This document shows, in pieces, positions 1 to 14,928 of a DNA stretch of 64,000 nt; within the stretch, counting starts at the first letter, position 1; each line of letters begins with the position of its first letter. The position numbers and the translations under genes are program-made. The stretch spans positions 8,219,001 through 8,283,000 of the forward strand of contig NC_060898.1 in assembly GCF_014805685.1 (NCBI RefSeq), given 5' to 3'. This DNA is from Silurus meridionalis. Taxonomy: Eukaryota; Chordata; Actinopteri; Siluriformes; Siluridae. Below the pieces are notes generated by a model. The model was not told where the DNA came from. It searched no databases and saw only the letters and a list, made by a program, of their open reading frames with translations.

Positions 1-199
1 AGGTCGTCCAAAATTATTTGTACAGTAAAATAAATGGTTAATTTGGCCTACATAAACCAGGAAAATTGATTTGAAATAAAGCAAGACATAATTGAAGTGT
101 AAACTAACAGCTATAGTTAAAGTGATTAAAAAAAAAAAAACAGGTTGTATTAACCTGTACCTGCATTTTAACAGGTTTAAATGTTAAATGTGCCAGATG

Positions 200-409
200 C
201 AGAGGTGGCAAAAGTACACACATCCATTACTTAAGTAGAAGTACAGATACTCATGTTTTCAAATACTCTGGAAAAAGTTAAAGTACTGATTATACCTTTT
301 TACTTAAGTAAAAGTAAAGAAGTCTTGGCTCTGACATGTACTTAAGTAAAAAGTAGTTATTACTTCTACCTGTTTTAGCTGTTAACTGGACCTCACATCA
401 TATTAATAT

Positions 410-477
<68 letters not shown>

Positions 478-1467
478 ACTTTATTGTCATTGTACAGTAC
501 AGGTACACAGCAACGAAATGCCGTTTGGCATCTACCAGAAGTGCAAAAAAGTAGCAATCGTGCAAATAGTGCAGATAAATATGTATCATATGTACAGCAT
601 GTGATATATATGTAAGCATATGTACAGTGATTAAATATAAAGGCTATAACAGTGCAGAGATGTGACATCATTAAGAGCATTTGCTATGTTTCCACACGGA
701 CAGTTAATGAGGTGATACCGAAAAAAAGTGCACCTCTTCAAGTCAAGAAGCTTTTATATATACAATCATCTAAGTAAAGAAGGGACGTTGTGAATAAGTA
801 TATGTTTTGCTGGATGTTTTAATTTCACCTCTTTTTTATTTATTTATTTATTTATTTAAATTTCTTTTTTTTAATAAAAATGGTAAAAACAGAAATGCGC
901 ACTGAATAACATTCATTCTAGTGCCGTTTACAATAATTTGAATTTTTGACAGCCAAATATATATATATTAATACAAAACGAATTAAAAATGTTGTTACCT
1001 AATGAATGTGTCCAGGCTGAAGATCCACATATAGAACACAAGCAGAGAAAAGATGATGATAATCATGAATGTGTCTGTTCTCAGTCATGTTCTCATCACT
1101 GACTCCCTCTGTCTCATCCACATTAACCCCAAACTTCTTACTGCCTTCTGCCTGCTGAATCTTATCTTCGTAAAGAGTGAGAGACAGGACTTTATACACC
1201 AGCGGATTGAAAAAGACTGTTGTTCGGCTAAAATCGGCGCATTGAAAAGAAAAATTTTATATTTCACACAATCAGTGGATTAAATGTAACCAAATTTACC
1301 GGTTTTGAAAATGTAAGAAGTAAAAAGTACAGATATTTGTGTAAAAATGTAATGAGTAAAAGTAAAAAGTTGTCTGAAAAATAAATAGTGGAGTAAAGTA
1401 CTGATACCAGAAAAATCTACTTAAGTACAGTAACGAAGTATTTGTACTCCGTTACTTCCCACCTTTG
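200..1467. mobile_element. hAT-type non-autonomous element with 8-bp target duplication and nested insertions
   Basis: The left end CAGAGGTGGCAAAAGTAC and the right end TTACTTCCCACCTTTG are terminal inverted repeats of a fish MITE rich in ACTTAAGTA motifs. An exact 8-bp direct repeat, GCCAGATG, flanks the element at 192-199 and 1468-1475, the target-site size of hAT transposons. The arms are about 200-365 and 1300-1467. The centre holds a GATA array, a SINE-like repeat (477 to about 700), and at about 750-955 the right half of another element matching 14200-14411. Confidence 0.8.
411..476. repeat. GATA tetranucleotide microsatellite
   Basis: About 16 uninterrupted AGAT units, followed directly by a dispersed repeat beginning ACTTTATTGTCATTGTACAG. 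It looks like the tail of that SINE-like element, which would run leftward. Confidence 0.95.
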
Positions 1468-2010
1468 GCCAGATGTGACCTTTTTCCTGCTTATTTTATG
1501 AAAAGTCAAGTCAAGTCAAGTAAAGAAGCTTTATTGTCATTTCAACCATATATAGCTGACGCAGTACACAGTGAAATGAAACAACGTTCCTCCAGAACCC
1601 TAATGCTACATACAACAACATAAAACAACAATCACAGAAACAGAAAAACACAGGGCTAAGGACTAGTAAGTGTCCTCGCCACATAAAGTGCATCGTGTCC
1701 AACCTGGTGCAAACAGTGCAAAGGCAATACAGGACAGTGCAAGACAAATACACAAAACACAAAATAGCTCCGGCAGTAAACCTGTCATAACGAGATAAAG
1801 TGAACAGTAGCAAAAATGTAAACAAAATATTGTGCAAAAGAGCAAATAGCAGCAATCCAGGAAAGATGTGCAAAAACGGCATGTAAACAGTGTATGGTAA
1901 TGAAGTGATGTAGTGTGAGTTGTGCTGAAGTCATGGGTGTGCGAAGTGAGTACGAGTGTGTGTTGAGTCCGGGTTGTAAAGATCAGTTACACAGTTTTGT
2001 GTGTGTTTGT

Positions 2011-5031
<3,021 letters not shown>

Positions 5032-6929
5032 CACATAGACACAGACCTTTACATTTGTAAAAACACCAACATATACCACACAAACACAAACCTTGGTTTG
5101 TGCCTCCAGAAAAAAATATGCATGTATGTGTTGGGGAACCACTTAAGTGAATCTGAAATGGAATAAGCAATGCACAGACATGTTGTACTTCATTTCGAGC
5201 TAATATTATCTGCCTAAACCAAGGAAAAAGGTCCTATTTATACTGCAAATATTTAATGTTTAAGGACTATTCTAAGTTAACTTAGCACTAAGTATATGAT
5301 TTTTCTTTCTAACGCTTTCTTATTTTTGTTTGATGATTGAGCTGAAAGAAATATTTCTCATAAGCTTTGTACCTACTTGTCTAGTAACTAACCTGGGATT
5401 AAAGTCTTACTGTGAATTAAAGGTAAAAGTCTATATTTTTTGTTGGTTGTGTAAATAAAGGTTGTATTTTTGCAAAAAGGGCGAGTAAATTAATATCAAA
5501 ATTCAACATAATATTAAATGACAGAAAGTACAAACTAAATTTTCCTACTTTCACATGGAATTTATTTATGTTTCTGGATTGGAAGTTGGTTCATTATGTC
5601 TCATAGGCTGTAGGTAACCTTAGCATATGTGTGATTACTACTAAAATACTTGTGACAATCTTTCGCTGTCATTTGAAAAAATTGTAAACTCTTTTGTATA
5701 CAGTTGTTCAACTCTGTCAATAAACCTGTATGTGCAATATATTTTTGTAGAATGCATTTCTGAATTTTATTTAAAGGTATATGTAATGACTGTAAATACT
5801 GTAGATATAATTCAGAGTGAAGAATGTTTGTTTAAGTTACCAACATTTACAAGAAGGTGAAATTCGAATATCTAACCCTGATCAGCTTTAATGCTCGGTT
5901 ATTATTAAATCTATTCATCTTCAGTATGTCCTTTACCCTAGTCAGGGCTGTAGTGGTTCCAGAATACTGGACAGGAATACACCCTGCATGAGACACCAGT
6001 CTGTTATAGGACACCATGAACACACATTCACCAAATTTACCATTTGAATTTACCAAAGCCAATCCTCTTACCATCAACTTGGATCTATGAGAACATGAAT
6101 ACGAGGACAGCATGCAAAACACACAGCCAATAACTGGAGCTCGTGATCAAACCAAGAACCTTGAGACTGTTTGGATGCAACTCTACCTTATGATGTAGTT
6201 TTGAATTTACATTATACTGTGAAATAAATATCTACAGTTTTGATTAGTAACTGCTGTATCTCAGCTCAGTTGTATAAAAGCATCTGCCCAATGATTGTAA
6301 TAAGTATATTTTACAATCTGTTTAAAACTACACCTCTCAAAATGAGTGATTGTTTTTCAAATATAATTGCACATGATGTGTCACTGTCCATGTCTACAAA
6401 AGATTCCATGCATAGTTTGCATTGTCATTGTAGATATACTTATTGTGAGAGATGCAGCGATCAACTCACTCAGTTACAATGGCATTACAGGCACATACAG
6501 TTGGAAATACAAGTGCTAGTATACTTGAGCTATAGTAATTGGTCCAATGTCTGTTTTGGGTGGCTATGTGGACTCTCCCTATAAAACATTGTGCCAATGT
6601 TGGGCCAGTTTGCTACTTGGGAAATAATACATTATAACATATAGATATACTGAAAAAAGCCTCTAATCAGCGCTATTGTAAAATATCTCTATAACTACAT
6701 AAGCAAACATTATGTATATCCTTTTTTTTTTAAACCAATTTTATGAATATAAGTTATCAACATTTGAACAACTTGTTTCAAGTTGTGTTGTTTTATGGTG
6801 ATAAAAAAATCACAGCTACAGTATCTGTTCAGATTTCTTTCCTACCATATATGAGATAATTGTTGTTGTTATTATAAGTACTAGTTCCAGAATTAACACT
6901 CATTTTTGTCATTACTATTGTACAACATG

Positions 6930-6931
<2 letters not shown>

Positions 6932-6992
<61 letters not shown>
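6932..6992. repeat. TG microsatellite
   Basis: About 30 pure TG units. Confidence 0.97.
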
Positions 6993-6994
<2 letters not shown>

Positions 6995-7349
6995 AATGTA
7001 GTATTATTTTGGAAAGCAATGTTTTAAGTAATAAAATATATAAATATGCATTAAGAAATATTCAAACTTACCATTAATGCAGCTATATATTATTATGAAT
7101 GCAGTTACTGATAGATATGTTCAGCTTACAAACAAAAGGAACTAAAAGTAAATCTAAAAAACCTTTTGTTGAATTCTGAATTCAGGATGTTTGTGTTGGT
7201 GGTTATTAAGTGTTGTTTTAGACAAAATTTTTTAGTGCAGAGGAGGACACAGACACCACATTTCAGCTGCTGACCCAGACCTCTATGTGCAGAATATGCT
7301 CCTTTAAGAATACAGTATATCCTTAAATTATTTAGTATGTATTGCATGC

Positions 7350-7640
7350 CTTATTGCACTCTCCAGTGTTCTGTATTGTTGAAAGATTTATGATCAAACT
7401 CTTGATGTCACCCAGATGAGGATGGGTTCCCCTTTTGAGTCTGGTTCCTCTCAAGGTTTCTTCCTCATAACATCTAAGGGAGTTTTTCCTTGCCACAGTC
7501 GCCACGGCTTGCTCATCAGGGACAAATGCACACCATTCACCATCACTGTTGATTTGTGTAAAGCTGCTTTGAGACAATGTCTGTTGTGAAAAGCGCCATA
7601 CAAATAAACTTGACTTGACTTGACTTGACTTGCACAAGTT
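7350..7640 (-). repeat. Dispersed short interspersed repeat with GCGCTTT end
   Basis: On the minus strand it carries TTTGTATGGCGCTTTTCAC, then AAGCAGCTTTACAC, then AGGAACCAGACTCAAAAGGG. The same order is seen at 19650-19935 (plus). Partial copies lie near 32310-32385, 38770-38850, 44870-44960 and 49860-50085. A TTGAC pentamer array ends this copy. The family name is not certain. Confidence 0.75.
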
Positions 7641-7686
7641 TGTCGATACTGCTAAAATTTCTTAATTTCCCATTTGGATGAACAAA

Positions 7687-7755
7687 GTATGTATGTACGT
7701 ATGTACGTATGTATGTATGTATGTATGTATGTATGTATGTATGTATGTATGTAGG
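7687..7755. repeat. GTAT tetranucleotide microsatellite
   Basis: About 17 units of GTAT with a few C substitutions, directly before the foldback cluster. Confidence 0.95.
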
Positions 7756-7757
7756 TA

Positions 7758-7812
7758 CAGTACAGACCAAAAGTTTGGACACACCTTGTGTGTCAAACTT
7801 TGGTCTGTACTG
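7758..7812. mobile_element. 55-bp TA-flanked minimal foldback element
   Basis: It begins CAGTACAGACCAAAAGTTTG and ends in the near inverse, CAAACTTTGGTCTGTACTG, with TA on both sides. It consists of little more than the two terminal repeats of the larger element at 7861-8276. Confidence 0.85.
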
Positions 7813-7860
7813 TATATATATATATACAGTACAGACCAAATGTTTATATATATATATATA

Positions 7861-8276
7861 CAGTACAGACCAAAAGTTTGGACACACCTGCTCATTCAAA
7901 GAGTTTTCCTATTTTCATGACTATGAAAATTGTAGAGTCACACTGAAGGCATCAAAACTATGAATTAACACATGTGGAATTATATACATAACAAAAAAGT
8001 GAACTGAAAATATGTCATATTGTAGGTTCTTTAAAGTAGGCATCAAGAGAATGCCAAGAGTGTGCAAAGCAGTAATCTAAGCAAAAGGTGGCTACTTTGT
8101 AGAACCTACAATATGACATATTTTTCAGTTGTTTTACACTTTTTTGTTATGTATATAATTCCACGTGTTAATTCATAGTTTTGATGCCTTCAGTGTGACT
8201 CTACAATTTTCATAGTCATGAAAATAAAGAAAACTCTTTGAATGAGAAGGTGTGTCCAAACTTTTGGTCTGTACTG
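7861..8276. mobile_element. Tc1-like foldback MITE, 416 bp, TA target site
   Basis: The ends CAGTACAGACCAAAAGTTTG and CAAACTTTTGGTCTGTACTG are flanked by TA. The arms (about 7861-8035 and 8100-8276) are close to complementary along about 170 bp, leaving a short loop, so a transcript would fold into a long hairpin. The TA target and terminal sequence fit a Tc1/mariner-type MITE. No transposase is present. Confidence 0.88.
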
Positions 8277-9003
8277 TATGTGTGTATGTATCGGTCAGTT
8301 GGTCTGTCTGTCTATCTCTCTGTCTGTCTGTCTGTCTGTCTGTATAGCATCACTGAACTCATGTCATGTCATGTCATGTCATGTAATGTCATGTCTGGAG
8401 GAAACCAGGCACCTCTCATCACCTGGCCATGGCAACTTTCATTTTCATGTAAGTTTTAATAGTAGTAATAGTAATAGTGATAGTAGTTGGGTATAATAAT
8501 ACATGTACTTTAAGCCCACAGCCCTCAATCAACTTTAATTTTTGGTCCTTTCATAAAATAGTCTGGGCACCTCTGCTTTACATGGTAAGAAAGCACAGGT
8601 AGTAGCCAGATACCCAGTAGCTACCTGCTGCACCACTGTGGTTATCAGCATAAAATAAAAATAAAAAAAAACATAACGGGCTTTTATTTTGAAAAACATG
8701 GCGACTATTGTGGCCAAATGCAGGAGAACCACAATGCTGAGAAATCCAGGAAATTTGGACTCGGTAGTTTTATTGCGCTCCTGTTGAGTCTGTCGTTTAT
8801 TTCATTTTAAAACAGTGGTTGAATATGTGAGTGGATAACTGACTGATCTCCGGGTTCTATGAAACAGGCGCTGGATGACTACAGATTTAAAGGTGAAGGT
8901 GTGTGTATGTGTGTGTTTGTTCCTGGAGCTTGCAGTGTTCAAGTCTTCATAAAACAGTGCTGTAAACAGTGCCTTGATCCTACTGTATACTCTCTTTCAT
9001 TCT

Positions 9004-9020
<17 letters not shown>

Positions 9021-9046
<26 letters not shown>
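9021..9046. repeat. AC microsatellite
   Basis: About 13 AC units directly after a short TA tract. Confidence 0.9.
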
Positions 9047-9837
9047 ATTCCAGTAGCCATTCGTCTTTGGTCCTTGGATGTTTCTGGTGACTTATCGCGC
9101 ATACTGAAAACATTAGTGGGATTATACACAGTGATCTTGCGATTAGAAATGTTAAAATTAAAACTAGGACCATGTTGTTTATAGACCAACTAACTCTCAG
9201 ACCAGGAACTAACTTGCTGTCTACCTGATCGAATCATTTTAAAACGTATGAAATAATTGTGTGCAATAAATTATGATGGAACACAATTAATTTAGTTATT
9301 GGTGTCATACGCAAGCTTCTCTGTTCCTGGGTTTTGGCATTGCTCGAATTGAGGGGGGATCTGCGACCCCCCATAAGGCATTAGGGTATTTATAGATCAT
9401 ATTTATATTTATAGATTATTTTAGTAAAAAATATTTAAATTACACAACAACTTGGGACCCCCATAAGACTTGAATCAATGGCAAGAACTTCTTGGCATTC
9501 TTCTGCTGATTGGTTCACCACTGCAGGTAGGACACCGAGAAGGAGCTAGAGAAATCAACACATGGTTTATTAAACATCTGGAGGTGAAATTCATACATTA
9601 GACACAGCGGATTAAATACTGCATCTCGCACAGACTGTTCTTTCCCGTTATTCCAAATCACTGTTCTCGTGGTATTATCTCCAGATCTTATTTAAAGTTG
9701 CAATACATAGTTTATAACTTTACTTTTTATTTCCCTTTATTCAGTAAGCAACGTGCTTTAATATTAACATAGACATACACACTTACCAGACAATGCATGT
9801 GCAATACGCACTAATAACTGCACACTAATAACTTCTG

Positions 9838-9851
9838 GTTACCATAGCAAC
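9838..9851. promoter_or_regulatory. Possible RFX X-box
   Basis: GTTACCATAGCAAC matches the imperfect palindrome bound by RFX factors (GTNRCC, spacer, RGYAAC). It is about 1.65 kb upstream of the wdr41 start codon. Function is not shown by the sequence alone. Confidence 0.35.
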
Positions 9852-10135
9852 GAATCATCCCGAGGATGATTCTGACGTTTTTGATTTGCTTCAACCCTCA
9901 CCAAACACAAGATAAACATAATCCACGTTGTATGACCAAATCCAGACTATGATAAATCTTTACTGCTCCTCTCGTGTAGACGCACTCGGTCTCAACTAGA
10001 TAATAATACACGTGTGGATACCGTAAACTTTTAATGTTCTCAATGTCTGATTTAAGGGCTCAGGTAGTTCCACTTTATCATCTATTTTCAGCTTTAATAA
10101 ATATTTAACTGTTAAACTAAACTTGAAAAGTATGT

Positions 10136-10870
10136 GTTAGTTATTTTGTTTTGCTTTGAAAATGGTGCCAACGGAAATGCTTTAGGACCAGACATTCAGT
10201 AGCTTTTTGTTTTGATGACAGCTTTGCATTCTTGGCATTAATGCAGTCAGCATCATGAAAAGTCACCTGGAATGGTTTTCCAACAGTCTTGAGTTCCCAA
10301 AGGTGTTGAGTGCCACTACAACTACTGTACAAATCCATATTGTGGCAAGAAACGCTCAGTAAAGCAAAGAGAAAAGACAGTCCATCATAACTTCAAGAAA
10401 TTAAGATCTGTTAAGCTAAAAAATTTTAAGAACTTTTGACTCTTAAGGCCAAAGGTTTTCACTGATTTAATGTCTATTCCTTGTGTTTTTGCCGCATTTG
10501 GACTATGCAGGCCTGGCTCACACTGTTCCCCTATACAGTGCATGCTTAAATATGTCTGCCACTTGAACTCTGGGAAGCATTTATGTAATTGGGCAGTATC
10601 TGAGGCTGGTAATTCTAATAAACGTATTCTCTGCAGCAGAGGTAGCTCTTGGTCTTCCTTTCTTGGAAGGGTCCTCATGAGAGCCTGTTTTATTTATAGG
10701 GTTTTGGAAACTGCACTTTGGTATACATATAAAGTTCTTGATATTTTTTTATTTAATTGAGTATCTTCATTTCTTGAGGTAATGATGGACTGTATTTTCT
10801 CTTTACTTAACTGAGTGTTTCTTGCCACAATATGGATTTGTACAGTAGTCGTAAAAGTAACAATAAGACT
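10136..10870 (-). mobile_element. Degenerate Tc1-like transposon remnant
   Basis: Read on the minus strand, broken frames near 10450-10680 resemble a Tc1 transposase N-terminal linker (a GRPRATSAAENTFIRITSL-like stretch when frames are combined). Segments near 10310-10395 and 10765-10860 are inverted copies of each other (both contain CAAATCCATATTGTGGCAAG on one strand or the other). Frameshifts and stops leave no functional gene. Confidence 0.6.
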
Positions 10871-11501
10871 CTGCAATCACTCTTTTTTCTACACACAACT
10901 GGTTGTCTAAAGCACATTAAAAAAAATAAAAGGAATTTCACAAATGAACTCTTGACAAGAGACCTGTGAATTGAAAACTATTCCAAGAGACTTGTGAATC
11001 TGATGAGAGAATGGCATGAAGGTAGCTACTTGGACAATCTAAAATATAAAACATTCTGGATTCTGCATAATTCCTTATGTGTTCTTTCAAATTTTGGATG
11101 TCTTCAGTATTAATGTATAATGTTGACGATTATAAAAATAAAGAAAAAAATAAAGAGAACCTCTACTACCAGAGCTCCCTAATATCAGATTGATCCAGGG
11201 AATTCAAGGTTGTCTTGGATTTGTTACCTTATGAGTTATTTTATGTAATTATATATATATTTGTATAATTATACTTAATGTTTGCCTATAAAACACTATG
11301 AAATATGAGAAGAATTCCTTTTAATGGGGATAAAACATAATGGCACGTCCTCTAATCTGACCAAAAGTCTTTTCTGGAGTGTAGTGTGAGAATGAAAGGA
11401 CTGTATTGAGCATTACCTGTTTAAATAAAAGGCATTTAAGTACAAAATCAAATATTTCTCTCATTTCAGAACCTGGTCTATTTCTATAAAAGCAGTGTGT
11501 G

Positions 11502-14500
11502 ATGCTTCGCTGGATTCTTGGTACTCGCGGCTCACATGGCTCCGCTGAGGTAATAATGACAGTGTAACTATATGGAATTAAGAAGTACATGGGTTTGAGA
11601 GAGAGGAGCGAAAACAAGCAGTCTTATTGAGATTTTTTTATTTAATATTTCTACACATGTAGAGTCACAGGCCCTGCTCACTTATGCAAATCTCCAGTCA
11701 GCCAATTGTATTTCAGCAGCTCACTGAATAAAATCATGCAAAAACAGGTTAAGAGCTGTAATTAATGTACACTATACATATCAAAATAGGGCAAAAATTT
11801 GTTCTGTTACTTTGAACGTTGCAAAGATGTGCCACAAAGACTGCTTTGAGTATTTCAGACCCTGCTGATCTCTTGTGATTTTCCCACACCTACATCTGTA
11901 GCGTTTAAGGAGAAGAATCTGGAAAACAACAGTCAGAGGAAATTTGGAGGAATTGTTTAAGCTGACTGGCAGTCCTCAGTAACCCGAATAACATCTAAGA
12001 CCAAATTGAGGTCCATTCCTCAATTTAATAATTAATTTCTCTCTTCTGATTCACATTTATGTGTGTTGAATCTTAATTGTCTGGCACATAATGTGAATGT
12101 GACCTGGTTTCATAAGTCGTTTATTTATTTTTCTTCTAAGCATTTGAAACTGATTCAGGGTGGCGCTTACTGCTGTATTGATATTCTCTAATAAATAATA
12201 TTAAGTAGGTTAGGGAAAGTGAAAATTGTGAAGATCTTTCATTTTATGCTCAGTTTATAATAATACAAAAAGACTTGGGCTCAATTGAGTTCAGTTTTAC
12301 AGTGATCTTGCCTCTATGGGAAGCTTAATGAGATAAAATCCCACCTAATTCAGACCACTTTAAAATGATGATGTATATAACATAAGTTTGATATAATGGT
12401 GGTGGCGTGAATCCTGATTAAAGCTGGATTGCACTTTGTGTGATACAGAACCGCTGTGCTGCCCTTTGTATTGGAGAAGAACAGCCCAAAAATTGTTACA
12501 CCGAACTGCAGGTGCTCAGAGGCCATTATGACATTGTTCGATTTCTGGTGCAAATTGATGAATTCAGGTAAGCAATCATTTCCATCTCCTCGTCTCTCTA
12601 TAAACTCAGCTGATCCTGACTATGTCCGCTGAACTTGAACTTCACTATGTGTAAGATTTGTTGACACCTGAACATCTCATCCCCACGGGAGTTTTCCCCA
12701 AACTGTTTCTATCAAAGTTGGAAGTACACCGTTTTATAGGATGACTGTTTATGATGTAGCATTAATGATATTGTAATAGAAAAATAAGGGGTCAAAATAC
12801 TACAGCAAGACAATGCCCCTATTTAAGGTCTGAAACAATATGATTTGCCCAGTTGTGGAAGAACTCCAGGGGCCTTCACAGACTTGTAATCTCAACCCTA
12901 TTAAACCTGTTGGATGAATTGGAGCAACAACTGCCCACTAGGCCTCCTTACCCACTATCAGTTTCTAACCTCACTAATGGTTAAATTGTGCATAATGCTC
13001 ACAGATCAAGTGGAGGTTATTATAACAGCAAAAGGGACTAAATCCGGAATGGAATGTTCAGCAAGCGCATATGGGTACAATGGTGATGTCAATACATCTT
13101 TAATTATAAAGTGTATATGTGTTTTGAGAACTTAATCTTTGTGTTTATGTGTCTGTATGAGCCTGCTAATAGCCACTGCACTTCATATTACACCAATTGT
13201 CTCAGATACAAAATATAGTAGATACAAAATCTAGCTACAACATTGTTCTATGTGTATTTGTGTGTGTGTGCGCCTGTGTGTGTCTGTGCATACTCTTACT
13301 GATGATATTGGCTGGGGACATGACATTTGGCATATACGTGTTGAAAACAGACCTTTGCTTTGTTTCTGTTTGTGTTTCAGATTTGCATCAGCAGGGGATG
13401 ATGGAATGGTGCTTGTGTGGAATGTTGAGGTGGGACACCTTTACCTGTATATATGAGATTTTAAGCTTGCCACCTTTTAAATTAGACCCCAGAGACATTA
13501 ATTCAAAGATGATTCAATGATGCAAATTATGCAAGTGGTCAAATTGGCTAAAGTTTTTTACCTCAGGATCGTTTTAAAAGATAACTGCAAGACATATTAC
13601 CTAAAGATGACAATAGTTGCATAACTAGTTATTGTGATATTTGCAAAAAAGCAATTTGTAACTTTTAGAAATAGAAGTAATGTATTTTTTTGATGATGAG
13701 CAAATAAAAATGTTCACAAACTTCTTTTCCAAATTCCAAAATGCAAGAAGAGGAAAAATAAAATGCTGTGTGTGTGTCTGTCTGTGTTTAATTGTGTTAC
13801 AGACTGGAGAGCGGCTGGTAGAATTACGAGCTCATACTCAACAGATCACCACATTGACGGCGTACACGTTTACCAGCACAGAAAAATCCCTCACAGTTCT
13901 TATAACAGCTTCCTCGGACCGCATGATGTGTGTATCCTTATATGGATATGTGCATATATATACACACACACACACACCTCCAAGGGCTGTCAACTGTTTA
14001 AAATGTTTAATTGTGATTAATCGGATGATTGTAATGAGATTGTCTTGTGATTAATCACAACTTAATCACACATTTTTATTCAATTACCTTAAATTAATAC
14101 TTTTTTAGTTTTAAAGTTTTAAATACTCTGATAATAAGTAAAAAAAAAAAAAAAAGGTTGGCTGATTTAAAAAGATTTTTCAGTGGAGTTTATTATTATT
14201 TTAGGAATTATCTAAGCAAAGAAAGGATGTCGTGAATAAATATGTTGTATTAAATGTTTTAATTTCACATTTTTTATATTTATTATTTATATATTTTTTT
14301 AAAAATGGTCAAACAAAAATGTGTGGTGCATTAATTGCTTGTTAATAAAATTAGTGCAGTTGAAATGAATTTGCATTAATGCTTTAATAACGTGTTAATT
14401 TTGACAGCCCTAATATATACACACCCTCATTTATTTCTGTATTATCTGGCATTGGAGTGTATTGTACGCTCCTTAACACTGATGTAGCTGTGGGATGCTG

Positions 14501-14880
14501 ACACAGGGCACAGACTGCACTCTGTGTCCAATCTACAGTCTTCTGTTAAGGTACACTGTTTTGATCTATACAAAGTTTAACTAGTTTCTAAATCATCTAA
14601 CTGTATTCCAAATGTCAGGAGGATTTTGGTCATGCGTTAGGTATGGTTTTGTTTTAAATATGAACAGGAGAATGCTTTAACCATAATAAAATAGGATTTG
14701 TTTAAAAAAAAAAAATTTAATACATTTTTTTTTAAATTGCATGTTGGTTCTCTTTTCAACAGTGTGTGTTGGTGTTGGATCTTCTGGATGTGTTTTTATC
14801 TGGAGGCAATGAACTGTGTGTGTGGAATAGAGACTTTCAACTACAGTGTAAGACTGTGCATTACAGAGACTTAGGTATGT

Positions 14881-14928
<48 letters not shown>

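Larger units (their letters stand above)
5032..11501. other. Intergenic region between the NR5A gene and wdr41
   Basis: This holds the NR5A 3' untranslated region with AATAAA motifs at 5454 and about 5720, then mostly repeats: a SINE-like segment near 5920-6170, a TG tract at 6932-6992, a dispersed short repeat (7350-7640), a foldback cluster (7758-8276), and a Tc1 remnant (10136-10870). A possible RFX X-box is at 9838. No further coding gene could be supported. An upstream untranslated wdr41 exon may be hidden here. Confidence 0.6.

Noticed and set aside
8698..8760. ATG at 8699 reading MATIVAKCRR as a gene start
   Set aside because: No continuing exon in phase was found, and the true wdr41 start at 11502 matches the family N-terminus.
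8859..8900. Possible exon reading MKQALDDYRFKG before a GTGAAG donor
   Set aside because: LDDYRF resembles part of human WDR41, but the fish exon encoding that place is clearly 12449-12567 (QIDEFR). No conserved partner exon follows.
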